Assembly: GCF_003002815.1 (NCBI RefSeq)
Contig: NZ_PVTF01000001.1
Location: forward strand, 682,001 to 746,000
Direction of reading: 5' to 3'
Length of the DNA: 64,000 nt
Origin: Umezawaea tangerina
GTDB lineage: Bacteria > Actinomycetota > Actinomycetes > Mycobacteriales > Pseudonocardiaceae
The position numbers and the translations under genes are program-made. Shown here in pieces: positions 8,822 through 17,283 of this stretch (within the stretch, counting starts at the first letter, position 1; each line of letters starts with the position of its first letter). The notes under the pieces were generated by a model. The model was not told where the DNA came from, did not search any database, and was given only the letters and a program-made list of their open reading frames with translations.

Positions 8822-10480
8822 ATGCCCGGGAAAGACGCGCCTTTCCACGCCGCGGAACCGAAGACGAAGCTGCTCCGCATGCCGCACCGCGGCAGCATCG
8901 CGGGTCGGCTCCCCGGCATCCCGGCCGTGGGACCCGTGCCCGAGCTGACGGTGGCCGACGTCGTCAAGATGCCGCCCCGCCCCGCGGGCCGCGAGCCGCT
9001 GCGCGTCGACGTGGTCGGCGGCGGGCCGGTCGGGCTGACCTTCGCCTGCACGCTCAAGGCGATGATGGGCGACCAGGTCGCCGTGCGGATCTTCGACCGC
9101 CGCTGGGTCAAGGCCGGTGGCCGGGTGCGCTGGCGCGACCGCGGCGAGGGCAACGTCCGCCGCGAGCAGGTCGTGACCCTGCAGAGCAACGTGTGGTCCG
9201 GGCTGCCCAACAAGGTGCAGCGCGCCCTGTTCGTGCCCGGCCGCTTCGGCGAGATGTGGCCGCTGGGCCCCGACTCCCCGGCGGACAAGGGGCGGCCGCG
9301 CAACGTCAAGATCCGCTGGATCGAGGACTGCCTGATCGACATGGCGCAGGACGTCTACGGGATCGAGATGGTCGCCGAGGCCTACACCCAGCCCGCGTCG
9401 TGGGACGGCACGCACGTCCTCGCCATCGCCGACGGCGCCCGCTCGACCACCCGCGAGGGCCTGAAGGAGCACTTCGGCACGCCCGACCGGGAGTTCTACT
9501 CGATCAAGGGCAAGCCGCTGGAGGAGATCGTCCTCGGCATCCGGGTCAAGTCCTACATCCCCGACGAGCACACGGTCCCGTTGACGGTCAGCCAGAACCG
9601 CTACCTGTTCAACTCGCTGGGCGGCGGCTTCATCAACATGCGGCTGTCCGCCGAGGAGGCCTCCGAGATCGTGTCGATCGGCGAGAACGGCCCGGTCGAG
9701 TGCATCCAGCGCTACGCGTGCACGATGCGCCCGGACAACGGCCGGTTCGTCTGCGACCGGCACAAGGCCGTGTTCAAGCCGTCCATCGACAAGCTGTCCT
9801 TCCTGTGGCCCCGGATCCAGGAGGGCGTCCGCTTCTTCGGCGCCTCGCCCCAGGACCTGCTCGGCCTCACCTCGTTCAAGCTGGGCATGCAGCAGCACTC
9901 CCGGTTCACCGCCCAGCTCGCCCCCAGCACGTTCGGCTTCCTCATCGGCGACGCCGCCAACTCCCTGCACTTCTGGCCCGGCCGCGGCCTCAACACCGGC
10001 GTGAAGAGCGCGCAGTCGTTGGCGGGCGCGCTGCGGGAACGCTGGCAGGGCAAGCAGTTCCGCTCCTCCGACTTCGCCGCCCACGAAGGTCTGATGCAGC
10101 AGCTCCAGTACCGCGAGAAGTCCCGCGCCTGGACCGTCATGGTCATGCCGGACGACAACGGCCTGCCCCACGGCATCGAGCAGCGCGTCCGCGACGGCCT
10201 CGAGGGCCCGTTCGACCGGCAGGCGCTGACCACCGAGCTGTGGACCCGGATGCGCACCGTCAAGAACCGCCTCTCCAGCCGCATGGGCAACCTCCCCGAC
10301 GACGAGTGGTACCTCAACAAGATCAACGGTCTGCACGTCAAGACCCTCAAGATCATGGTCGAGACCGGCCCGTGGATCACCCGCGAGATCGGCGGCGACG
10401 AGGTCTCCGTCAACGTCGAGTTCCCCCAGTCCGCCCTGATCCCCCGCTCGATGCTGCCCGGCGCCTCCCTCGTCGGCTGA
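8822..10480 (+). CDS. FAD-dependent monooxygenase-like protein, function unknown
   Basis: This 552-aa protein has an N-terminal dinucleotide-binding motif VVGGGPVGLTFA near residue 62 and a second FAD motif GDAANSLHFWPGRGLNTG near residue 380, the arrangement of flavin monooxygenases of the PHBH/MICAL type. About 55 residues precede the nucleotide-binding motif, longer than in simple hydroxylases, and about 140 residues follow the GD motif. It stands alone between the hydroxylase operon and an acetyltransferase, with its own terminator hairpin downstream. I do not recognise a substrate. The GGPVG and GDAA motifs make the flavin-binding assignment fairly safe; monooxygenase activity is inferred. 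Confidence 0.75.
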   Translation: MPGKDAPFHAAEPKTKLLRMPHRGSIAGRLPGIPAVGPVPELTVADVVKMPPRPAGREPLRVDVVGGGPVGLTFACTLKAMMGDQVAVRIFDRRWVKAGGRVRWRDRGEGNVRREQVVTLQSNVWSGLPNKVQRALFVPGRFGEMWPLGPDSPADKGRPRNVKIRWIEDCLIDMAQDVYGIEMVAEAYTQPASWDGTHVLAIADGARSTTREGLKEHFGTPDREFYSIKGKPLEEIVLGIRVKSYIPDEHTVPLTVSQNRYLFNSLGGGFINMRLSAEEASEIVSIGENGPVECIQRYACTMRPDNGRFVCDRHKAVFKPSIDKLSFLWPRIQEGVRFFGASPQDLLGLTSFKLGMQQHSRFTAQLAPSTFGFLIGDAANSLHFWPGRGLNTGVKSAQSLAGALRERWQGKQFRSSDFAAHEGLMQQLQYREKSRAWTVMVMPDDNGLPHGIEQRVRDGLEGPFDRQALTTELWTRMRTVKNRLSSRMGNLPDDEWYLNKINGLHVKTLKIMVETGPWITREIGGDEVSVNVEFPQSALIPRSMLPGASLVG

Positions 10481-10499
10481 GCCCAGGTCACCCCGCACC

Positions 10500-10534
10500 G
10501 GGTGGTCGCCCGTTCAGGGGGCGGGCGACCACCC
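10500..10534 (+). terminator. Terminator hairpin after the FAD monooxygenase-like gene
   Basis: A perfect 13-bp stem (10500-10512 with 10522-10534) encloses a nine-base loop, 20 bases after the stop of the flavoprotein gene. There is no T tract, as is usual in high-GC actinobacteria. Confidence 0.65.
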
Positions 10535-10594
10535 ACCAGCCCACGAGCGCGTAAAGCCGTTGGCAGTGAACCCCGCCCTTCCTACGGTGGCGGC

Positions 10595-11092
10595 ATGACA
10601 CCAGCCCTGCCCACCGTCGAGGCCATCCGCACCGAGCGGCTGGTGCTGGAGCCGTTGCGGGTGCGGCACGCGGACGAGATGGCGCCGTTGCTGGACGACG
10701 AGCGCCTGCACGAGTTCATCGGAGGCCGCCCGCTGACGCCCGACCAGCTGCGCGCCCGCTACGCCCGCCTGGCCGCCGGGGGCCACAACGGCTGGTTCAA
10801 CTGGGTCGTGCGGTGCTGCGGAGTGGCGGTGGGGACGGTGCAGGCGACGGTCGAGGGGGCCGCGGCGGACGTGGCGTGGGTGGTCGGGACGGGGCACCAG
10901 CGGAAGGGGTACGCGACCGAGGCGGCGCGGGGTGTGGTCGGGTGGTTGGGGGAGCACGGGATCCGGCAGCCGGGGGCGGCGATCCACCCCGGCAACCACG
11001 CGTCGGCGGCCGTGGCGCGGAAGCTCGGGCTGGTGCCGACGGACGTGGTGGACGACGACGGTGAGGTGCGCTGGGTCAGCGCAGCGCCCTGA
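10595..11092 (+). CDS. GNAT family N-acetyltransferase, RimJ/RimL-like
   Basis: This 165-aa acetyltransferase belongs to the GNAT superfamily. It opens with TERLVLEPLRVRHADEMAP, typical of the RimJ/RimL-type subgroup, and has the acetyl-CoA-binding stretch VVGTGHQRKGYATEAARG (the Q/R-x-x-G-x-A type loop) near residue 95. The terminal HPGNHASAAVARKLGL matches motif B. ATG 10595 follows a GGTGGCGG stretch; the upstream GTG frame would add a low-quality extension. Its 3' end overlaps menC on the other strand by 17 bases. The substrate is unknown. Confidence 0.85.
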   Translation: MTPALPTVEAIRTERLVLEPLRVRHADEMAPLLDDERLHEFIGGRPLTPDQLRARYARLAAGGHNGWFNWVVRCCGVAVGTVQATVEGAAADVAWVVGTGHQRKGYATEAARGVVGWLGEHGIRQPGAAIHPGNHASAAVARKLGLVPTDVVDDDGEVRWVSAAP

Positions 11093-12026
11093 CGCGGTCG
11101 AGGCGGGCGAGCCAGCGGGCGGTGGTGGGTCCGTCGGCGGCGAAGCCGTCGAACACGTCGGGGGTCGGGGCCGTGCCCAGGACCGGGAGGTGGCCCGCGA
11201 CGGGGCGCAGGGAGTCCGACGTCACGTCGCCGGTCAGCAGCGACGTGGTCGCCAGGCCGCAGGCGTGGTCCAACGAGGGCAGGGCGGCGGCGAGGGCGAG
11301 GCCCGCGGCCAGGCCGACGGAGGTCTCGACGGCGGAGGAGATGACGCACGGCAGGCCGGAGGCCTCGGCGACCCGCAGCGCCCGCCGCACCCCGCCCAGC
11401 GGCGCCACCTTGATCACGGCGATGTCGGCCGCGCCCGCGACGGCCACCTTCATCGGGTCCTCGGCTCGGCGGATGGACTCGTCGGCGGCGATCGGCACGT
11501 CGACCCGGCGCCGCACGGCCGCCAGCTCGTCGACGGTCCGGCACGGCTGCTCGACGTACTCCAGCCCGCCCGCCGCGCGGTCGAGGGCGCGGATGGCGTC
11601 GACCGCGGTGTCCACGTCCCAGGCCGTGTTCGCGTCCACCCTGACCTTGCCGCCGGGGCCCAGCGCGTCGCGGACGGCGGCGACCCGGTCCAGGTCGGCC
11701 GACAGCGGGGTGCCCGGATCGGCGACCTTCACCTTCGCCGTCGAACACCCCGAGGCGGCCACGATCCCGTGCGCGCGTTCGGGGTCGACGACGGGAACGG
11801 TGCAGTTGACCGGGATCGAGGTGCGCAGCGGCGCGGGCCACGACAGGCCCGCGGACTCCTCGGCGCACTCCAGCCACGGCACGCACTCGGCGTCGGAGTA
11901 GTCCAAGAACGGCGAGAACTCGCCCCATCCGGCCGGCCCGCGGAAGAGCACGCCCTCGCGCACGGTGATGCCGCGGAACCTGTTGCGCATCGGGATCGCG
12001 TACACCCGGATCGAGGAGACGTCCAC
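11076..12026 (-). CDS. menC: o-Succinylbenzoate synthase
   Basis: This is an enolase-superfamily enzyme (316 aa) that dehydrates SHCHC to o-succinylbenzoate in menaquinone synthesis. The catalytic set is complete: K98 and K100 in AKVKV, metal ligands D131 (RVDAN), E159 (YVEQP) and D182 (AADES), and K206 (VIKVAPLGG). The start is taken at GTG 12026 (VDVSSIRVYAIPM); the ribosome site is weak. It lies downstream of the XPB helicase gene in the same direction, with a hairpin between them, and overlaps the GNAT gene at its 3' end. No other men genes are in the window. Some family members act as N-acylamino-acid racemases, but the sequence fits the actinobacterial MenC group. Confidence 0.88.
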   Translation of the reverse strand: MDVSSIRVYAIPMRNRFRGITVREGVLFRGPAGWGEFSPFLDYSDAECVPWLECAEESAGLSWPAPLRTSIPVNCTVPVVDPERAHGIVAASGCSTAKVKVADPGTPLSADLDRVAAVRDALGPGGKVRVDANTAWDVDTAVDAIRALDRAAGGLEYVEQPCRTVDELAAVRRRVDVPIAADESIRRAEDPMKVAVAGAADIAVIKVAPLGGVRRALRVAEASGLPCVISSAVETSVGLAAGLALAAALPSLDHACGLATTSLLTGDVTSDSLRPVAGHLPVLGTAPTPDVFDGFAADGPTTARWLARLDRVRALR

Positions 12027-12046
12027 GCGCTGATGGTGCCAAAGGA

Positions 12047-12078
12047 CGCGCCGCCCGGCACGGCGGCCGGGCGGCGCG
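12047..12078 (-). terminator. Hairpin between XPB helicase gene and menC
   Basis: A perfect 12-bp GC stem (12047-12058 with 12067-12078) has an eight-base loop. Read on the minus strand it lies just after the helicase stop and is followed by TCCTTT. It probably terminates or attenuates transcription into menC. Confidence 0.5.
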
Positions 12079-12085
12079 CCGGGGC

Positions 12086-13747
12086 TCAGTCGACCTCGGG
12101 GAGCTCCGGGCTCAGCAGGTCGTCGGCGTCGACGATCCGGTACGCGTAGCCCTGCTCGGCCAGGAACCGCTGCCGGTGCGCGGCGTAGTCGGTGTCCAAA
12201 GTGTCCCGCGACACCACCGAGTAGAAGTGCGCCTGGCGGCCGTCCCCCTTGGGGCGCAACAACCTCCCGAGCCGCTGCGCCTCCTCCTGCCGGGACCCGA
12301 AGGTGCCAGACACCTGCACGGCGACCGAGGCCTCCGGCAGGTCGATGGAGAAGTTCGCGACCTTCGACACGACCAGCGTGCGGATCTCGCCCTTGCGGAA
12401 CGCGTCGAACAGCAGCTCGCGCTCCTTGTTCTTCGTGGACCCCTGGATGATCGGCGCGTCCAGCGCCGCGCCGAGCTCGTCGAGCTGGTCCAGGTACGCG
12501 CCGATCACCAGCGTCGGCTCGCCGGGGTGGCGGTCCAGGATCGCTTTCACCACCGGCATCTTCGTGCGAGCGGTGGAGCAGAGCTTGTACCGCTCCTCGG
12601 GTTCCGCGGTGGCGTACTGGAGCCGCTCGTTGTCGGTCAGCGTCACCCGCACCTCGGTGCACTCGGCGGGCGCGATCCAGCCCTGCGCCTCGATGTCGCG
12701 CCACGGCACGTCGTAGCGCTTCGGCCCGATCAACGAGAACACGTCGCCTTCCTGACCGTCCTCGCGCACCAGCGTCGCGGTGAGACCGAGCCTGCGCCGG
12801 GACTGGAGGTCCGCCGTCATCCGGAACACCGGCGCGGGCAGCAGGTGCACCTCGTCGTAGACGATCAGCCCCCAGTCGCGCGAGTCGAACAGCTCCAGGT
12901 GCTTGTACTCGCCCTTGGACTTGCGGGTGATCACCTGGTAGGTCGCGATGGTGACCGGCCGGATCTCCTTGCGCTCGCCCGAGTACTCGCCGATCTCCTC
13001 CTCGGTCAACGACGTCCGCGCGATCAGCTCGCGCTTCCACTGCCTGCCCGCGACGGTGTTCGTCACCAGGATCAGCGTGGTCGCCTGCGCCTCGGCCATC
13101 GCGGCCGCGCCGACCAGCGTCTTGCCCGCACCGCAGGGCAGGACGACGACACCGGACCCGCCCGCCCAGAACGCCTGCGCGGCCAGCCGCTGGTAGTCGC
13201 GCAGCTTCCAGCCGTCCTCGGCCAACGAGATCGGGTGCGCCTCGCCGTCGACGTAGCCCGCGAGGTCCTCGGCGGGCCAGCCGATCTTCAGCAGCATCTG
13301 CTTGAGCCTGCCGCGCTCGCTCGGGTGCACGACCACCGTGTCCGCGTCGATGCGCTCGCCGATCATCGGGACGATCTTCTTGTGCCGCAGCACCTCTTCC
13401 AAGACCGCTCGGTCCACAGTGCTCAGCACCAGCCCGTGCACCGGGTTGTTCGCCAGCTGCAGCCTGCCGAAGCGGCCCATCGTGTCCACGACGTCCACCA
13501 GCAGCGGCTGCGGCACGGGGTAGCGGGAGAACCGCACCAGCGCGTCCACGACCTGCTCGGCGTCGTGCCCGGCGGCGCGGGCGTTCCACAACGCGAGAGG
13601 GGTGACCCGGTAGGTGTGCACGTGCTCGGGAGCGCGTTCCAGCTCGGCGAACGGCGCGATGGAGACGCGCGCCTCGTCGGCGAGCGGGTGGTCGACCTCC
13701 AGCAGCAAGGTCTTGTCTGACTGGACGATCAGCGGGCCGTCGGTCAC
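12086..13747 (-). CDS. ercc3: XPB/ERCC3-type DNA repair helicase
   Basis: This superfamily 2 helicase (553 aa) is of the bacterial XPB type. After an N-terminal XPB-like domain it has Walker A CGAGKT near residue 200, the DEVH box in VYDEVHLLP, motif III LGLTATLVREDG including the XPB RED element, and a C-terminal helicase domain with GTFGSRQEEAQRLGRLLRPKG (motif VI region). The start is GTG 13747 with AGGAG nine bases upstream; the site overlaps a 12-bp palindrome at 13749-13760. In mycobacteria the gene neighbours the helicase-associated protein found here at 24.0-26.3 kb, but here about 10 kb separates them. It is thought to act in nucleotide excision repair or transcription-coupled processes. 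Confidence 0.92.
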   Translation of the reverse strand: MTDGPLIVQSDKTLLLEVDHPLADEARVSIAPFAELERAPEHVHTYRVTPLALWNARAAGHDAEQVVDALVRFSRYPVPQPLLVDVVDTMGRFGRLQLANNPVHGLVLSTVDRAVLEEVLRHKKIVPMIGERIDADTVVVHPSERGRLKQMLLKIGWPAEDLAGYVDGEAHPISLAEDGWKLRDYQRLAAQAFWAGGSGVVVLPCGAGKTLVGAAAMAEAQATTLILVTNTVAGRQWKRELIARTSLTEEEIGEYSGERKEIRPVTIATYQVITRKSKGEYKHLELFDSRDWGLIVYDEVHLLPAPVFRMTADLQSRRRLGLTATLVREDGQEGDVFSLIGPKRYDVPWRDIEAQGWIAPAECTEVRVTLTDNERLQYATAEPEERYKLCSTARTKMPVVKAILDRHPGEPTLVIGAYLDQLDELGAALDAPIIQGSTKNKERELLFDAFRKGEIRTLVVSKVANFSIDLPEASVAVQVSGTFGSRQEEAQRLGRLLRPKGDGRQAHFYSVVSRDTLDTDYAAHRQRFLAEQGYAYRIVDADDLLSPELPEVD

Positions 13748-13946
13748 GGGAGCCGGCTCCTGTCGGTTGGTGTTCTTCCATTGTCACAACAACGCGCAAG
13801 TCGCGGGCAGTCCCAGTGGCGCACCGTGGCACTGAGGCGACGCTGTGCATCTGAGGACGGTTTGGTAAAACTCTCGAAAACCGGCAAGAGGGTGCCTACG
13901 TTCGGCCATGTCCGGACACCCCACGGGACCTCCAGCAAAGGTGATC

Positions 13947-15743
13947 ATGAGCAACGAGTCGACCCCCGACCCCAAGGCCGCGGACGCCCCGGAGAGCACT
14001 CCCGAGGCGACGGAGACCGCCCAGACGCCCCCGGTGAGGAAAGCACCGGTCCGGAGGTCACGGGCGAAGGCCGCGCCCGCTGCCGAGACCGCCGCGGCCG
14101 ACGCCGCGCCCGAGGGCGCCGCCGCGACGCCGGAGGCCGCGAAGGCCGCTCCGGTCAGGAAGACCCCGGCCCGCAAGCCGAGGGCGAAGGCCACGCCCGC
14201 CGTCGCCGCCGACGAAGCGGCGCCCGCCGCCGAGGCCGCACCCGCCGCCGCCGACGCCGCGACGCCCGCCGCCAAGACGACGCCCGCGCGGAAGACGCCC
14301 GTCCGCAAGTCCAGGGCCAAGGCCGTCCCCGCGACGCCGTCGGTGCCCGCCGAGTCCTCGGTCCCCGGCGTGCCCGCGGTGCCCGCCTCGGCCGCGGTGT
14401 CGGCCGCCGTCGAGCCCCCGGCCGACGGTGCCGCCGACGCCATCCCGGTGGAGAAGGCCGCCGAGCCCGCCGCCGTCGAGCCGGCTGCCGAGCCCGCCGC
14501 CGCCGAGCCCGTCGAGCCGGTGGCCCCCGAGGTCACCACCGTCCCGGTCCCCGCCGGGGAGACCGCCCAGACCCCCGCCGAGCCCGCCGCGGAGCCCGCC
14601 GCCGCGGAGCCGGAGGCCGTGCCCGCCGAGCCCGCCGCGGTCGCCGAGGAGACCCCCGCACCGGCGGCGGAACCGGTGACCGAGCCGGTCGCCAAGGCGG
14701 AGGAGCCCGTCGCCGAGCCGGTGACCGAGGCGATCGAGATCCCCGCCGAGGCCGCGGCCTCCACACCCGCCGAGCCGGTCGAGGAGCCCGCGGACGTCGC
14801 GGAGCCCAAGACGGACGCCCTGCCCATCCAGCAGGCGCCCCCGGTGGCCCCCCAGGCCGACGCTGAGCCGCCCGCGGCGCCCATCGCTCCCGCCGACGCC
14901 GTCGCGGCCGCCGAGCCGCCCACGTCGGCGGAGGAGCCCAAGACGGACGCCCTGCCGATCCAGCAGGCACCCGTCGACACCGCCGCGGAGCCGGTTGTGG
15001 AGCCCGTTGCGGAGACGGCCGCGGAGCCCGTTGCGGAGCCCGCCGCCGAGCCCGCGAAGCCCGTCGAGACCGCCGCGGAGGCCGAGCCCGCGCCGGTGGA
15101 GCCGACGCCCCTGGTGCCCGCCCAGGCCACCGAGCCGGTGCCCGCCGTCCCCGCGCAGGCGGCCGCCGAGGCGACCCCCGGCGTCCTCTACAAGCCGACC
15201 AAGCCCGGCGACGAGGACGAGGAGGAGACCTCCTCCGGCGGCAAGGGCCGCTGGATCGCGATCGGCGTGGTCGCGGTCGCGGTGGTCGTCGCGATCATCG
15301 TCGCGTTCACCATGTTCGGCGGCAGCGACCCGAAGAACGCCGCGGCGGGCGACTGCGTGAGCCTGTCGGAGAAGTCGCTGAAGGACTCCAAGATCGAGAC
15401 CGTGAGCTGCGGCAGCGACAAGGCGCAGCTCAAGGTGGGCAAGGTGATCGGCAACGACTCCGACGCCTGCCCCGAGGAGGGCTTCTACCAGCAGTACCCG
15501 GTCGAGGGGAAGCCCGCCGAGGGCTACCGGCTGTGCCTGCTGCCCAACCTCACCGAGGGCTCCTGCTACACCCTCGATGACGAGGGCCTGAACTACATCA
15601 AGGGCGAGTGCAAGGGCCTCGAGGCGCTGAAGGTCGTGAAGATCATCAACGGGTCGACCGACACCGCCGCGTGCCCGGACGGCGCGGGCGAGTCGTACCC
15701 CGAACCGGCCATCACGTTCTGCTTCGCGCCCGCCGAGAACTGA
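13947..15743 (+). CDS. Large Ala/Pro/Glu-rich membrane protein with C-terminal LppU-like cysteine domain (paralogue 1 of 3)
   Basis: This 598-aa protein has three parts. Residues 1-127 contain three basic repeats of the form VRKxPxRRSRAKA at 30-42, 70-82 and 114-126, resembling Lys/Ala tails of HupB or histone H1. Residues ~128-430 are low-complexity Ala/Pro/Glu with a duplicated DALPIQQAP element. One transmembrane helix (IAIGVVAVAVVVAIIVAF) leads to a C-terminal domain of about 130 residues with eight cysteines in two matching halves. The positive-inside rule puts the long N-terminus in the cytoplasm and the cysteine domain outside. The start is ATG 13947 after AAAGG. Two further paralogues follow. 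The domain resembles LppU-type mycobacterial proteins; its function is unknown. Confidence 0.75.
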   Translation: MSNESTPDPKAADAPESTPEATETAQTPPVRKAPVRRSRAKAAPAAETAAADAAPEGAAATPEAAKAAPVRKTPARKPRAKATPAVAADEAAPAAEAAPAAADAATPAAKTTPARKTPVRKSRAKAVPATPSVPAESSVPGVPAVPASAAVSAAVEPPADGAADAIPVEKAAEPAAVEPAAEPAAAEPVEPVAPEVTTVPVPAGETAQTPAEPAAEPAAAEPEAVPAEPAAVAEETPAPAAEPVTEPVAKAEEPVAEPVTEAIEIPAEAAASTPAEPVEEPADVAEPKTDALPIQQAPPVAPQADAEPPAAPIAPADAVAAAEPPTSAEEPKTDALPIQQAPVDTAAEPVVEPVAETAAEPVAEPAAEPAKPVETAAEAEPAPVEPTPLVPAQATEPVPAVPAQAAAEATPGVLYKPTKPGDEDEEETSSGGKGRWIAIGVVAVAVVVAIIVAFTMFGGSDPKNAAAGDCVSLSEKSLKDSKIETVSCGSDKAQLKVGKVIGNDSDACPEEGFYQQYPVEGKPAEGYRLCLLPNLTEGSCYTLDDEGLNYIKGECKGLEALKVVKIINGSTDTAACPDGAGESYPEPAITFCFAPAEN

Positions 15744-15750
15744 GTCGGCG

Positions 15751-15790
15751 TACCACCGTGTGGACTTGATCGTCCACACGGTGGTATTTC
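15751..15790 (+). terminator. Strong terminator after paralogue 1
   Basis: A perfect 15-bp stem (15751-15765 with 15772-15786) with a six-base loop is followed by TTTC, eight bases after the stop. It separates paralogue 1 from paralogue 2, so the latter probably has its own promoter in 15790-15849. Confidence 0.85.
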
Positions 15791-15849
15791 GGGACCGTAT
15801 TTTTGCCACTTTTCGGTGAATACCGTCAACTCGACCGGCGTTCGAGCCG

Positions 15850-16320
15850 ATGCAGTGCCCCATGCGCAGAATCCTGCTGGCCCTCGGTGCGGTCGCCCTC
15901 GCCCTCGTCGGGGCGTACGCCCTCGGCCTGTTCGACAGCGAGCCCCCGCAGGTCGCCGCGGGGCAGTGCGCGAGCATCTCCGGCAGCACCGAGGCCCCGC
16001 GCTTCACCACCCTGGACTGCGGCTCCGACCAGGCGAACGTCAAGGTCGCCAAGGTCGTCGAGCAGGGACCGTGCCCGGTGGGCGGCGCCACCTACTCCAC
16101 GTACACGGCCGACGCCACCCTGTGCCTGATCCCGAACTTCGTCGAGGGCTCGTGCTACGGCCAGGACCAGGAGTCCGGACTGCTCAAGGTGCCGTGCGGA
16201 ACGGCCCAGTCGGTCAAGGTCACCAAGGTCCTCGGCGCCGGGGCGGCCTGCGGGGAGCAACGCGCCGTGGCGTACCCGGAACCCGCTGTCACCTTCTGCC
16301 TCGCCAAGGGCGACGCCTGA
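15850..16320 (+). CDS. Short secreted or anchored LppU-like cysteine-domain protein (paralogue 2 of 3)
   Basis: This protein of 156 aa has an N-terminal hydrophobic segment (RRILLALGAVALALVGAYAL) that is either a signal anchor or signal peptide without a lipobox. It is followed by the same eight-cysteine domain as its two neighbours: GQCASI, TLDCGSDQANVKVAKV, CP, LCLIPNF, GSCYG, VPCGT, AACG and TFCL. It lacks the cytoplasmic extension of paralogue 1. ATG 15850 or ATG 15862 could start it; the second gives the cleaner signal (MRRILLAL). No function is known. Eight cysteines outside the membrane suggest four disulfides. Confidence 0.75.
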   Translation: MQCPMRRILLALGAVALALVGAYALGLFDSEPPQVAAGQCASISGSTEAPRFTTLDCGSDQANVKVAKVVEQGPCPVGGATYSTYTADATLCLIPNFVEGSCYGQDQESGLLKVPCGTAQSVKVTKVLGAGAACGEQRAVAYPEPAVTFCLAKGDA

Positions 16321-16398
16321 CAACGATGTGGTCACTTCGCTGCGGGGACCGGGGCCGCCGAATACGTTTCTGCCTCCCGTGAACCGAGAGGACCACCC

Positions 16399-17160
16399 GT
16401 GAGCACGCCCAACCACCCGCCACCCGCCGGGCCCGCAGGCCCTCCGCAGGGGCCGGGCCAGGCACCGTACGGCCCGCCGCCGCCCTACGGCCAGCAGGCA
16501 CCGCAGCAGCCGGGGTGGGGCCAGCCGCAGCAGCCGACCCCGCAGGGCTGGGCCGCGCCGCAGCAGCCGGGCCCCGGCCAGCAGCCGCCCTACGGCCAAC
16601 CGCCCTACGGCCAGCCGGGGTTCCAGCAGGCCCTGCCGCCGACGCCGCCACCAGCGAAGAAGGGCGGCGGCAAGATCAAGCTGGTGATCACCCTGCTGGT
16701 CGTCGTCGGCGCCATCGTCGGCGGCTACTTCCTGAACAAGGACGCCCCGTCCAGCGCGAACGTCGGCGACTGCATCAACATCAAGTCGGCGAGCATCACC
16801 AACCCCGAGCTGGAGAAGGTCGACTGCGGCACGCAGGCCGCCGCCTTCAAGGTCGCGAAGGAGCTGGGCAGCGCGTCGGACAAGTGCCCCGAGGGCGACT
16901 ACGCGTCCTACACCGAGTCCGGTCGGCGGAGCAGCGGTTTCACGCTCTGCCTGATGCTGAACGCGGCCGAGGGCGACTGCTTCAAGGAGGAGGGCTCGAT
17001 CGTGGCGGGCAAGACCACCAAGGTCACCTGCGACGCGTCGGCCAGCTACAAGATCGAGAAGGTCGTCAAGGGCACCGCCGACAAGGCGGCCTGCGGGCCG
17101 GACGGGACCGAGATGGTCTACTCCGACCCCGCGACCACGTTCTGCCTGGTCCGACCCTGA
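16399..17160 (+). CDS. Pro/Gly/Gln-rich membrane protein with LppU-like cysteine domain (paralogue 3 of 3)
   Basis: This 253-aa protein starts at GTG 16399 with GAGAGGA upstream. Residues 1-85 are proline-, glycine- and glutamine-rich with several PYGQ/PYGP repeats, a composition common in cytoplasmic tails of actinobacterial membrane proteins. A basic patch (KKGGGKIK) precedes one transmembrane segment (LVITLLVVVGAIVGGYFL). The exposed C-terminal domain has eight cysteines spaced as in the two upstream paralogues, beginning VGDCINI and ending TTFCLV. All three genes point the same way, so the group arose by tandem duplication with exchange of N-terminal parts. Function is unknown. Confidence 0.78.
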   Translation: MSTPNHPPPAGPAGPPQGPGQAPYGPPPPYGQQAPQQPGWGQPQQPTPQGWAAPQQPGPGQQPPYGQPPYGQPGFQQALPPTPPPAKKGGGKIKLVITLLVVVGAIVGGYFLNKDAPSSANVGDCINIKSASITNPELEKVDCGTQAAAFKVAKELGSASDKCPEGDYASYTESGRRSSGFTLCLMLNAAEGDCFKEEGSIVAGKTTKVTCDASASYKIEKVVKGTADKAACGPDGTEMVYSDPATTFCLVRP

Positions 17161-17212
17161 CAGACCCCCCGACCCGGTAGTCGGGAGTGCCTCCCCCCAC
17201 GGTGCACGAGAC

Positions 17213-17253
17213 GGAGGGGCGGTCGGTCGCGTTGTGCGACCGGCCGCCCCTCC
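17213..17253. terminator. Bidirectional terminator between converging genes
   Basis: An 18-bp stem (17213-17230 with 17236-17253) containing one G-T pair and a five-base loop lies between paralogue 3 (+) and the ABC substrate-binding lipoprotein gene (-). It can serve both transcripts. Confidence 0.8.
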
Positions 17254-17283
17254 GCTCGTCTTCCGGGTCTTGCGACCGGGGAA

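Noticed and set aside
14058-16091. Long minus-strand frame encoding a Gly/Arg/Leu-rich repeat protein
   Set aside because: It is the antisense of the Ala/Pro/Glu codons of paralogue 1; no start signal or known domain.
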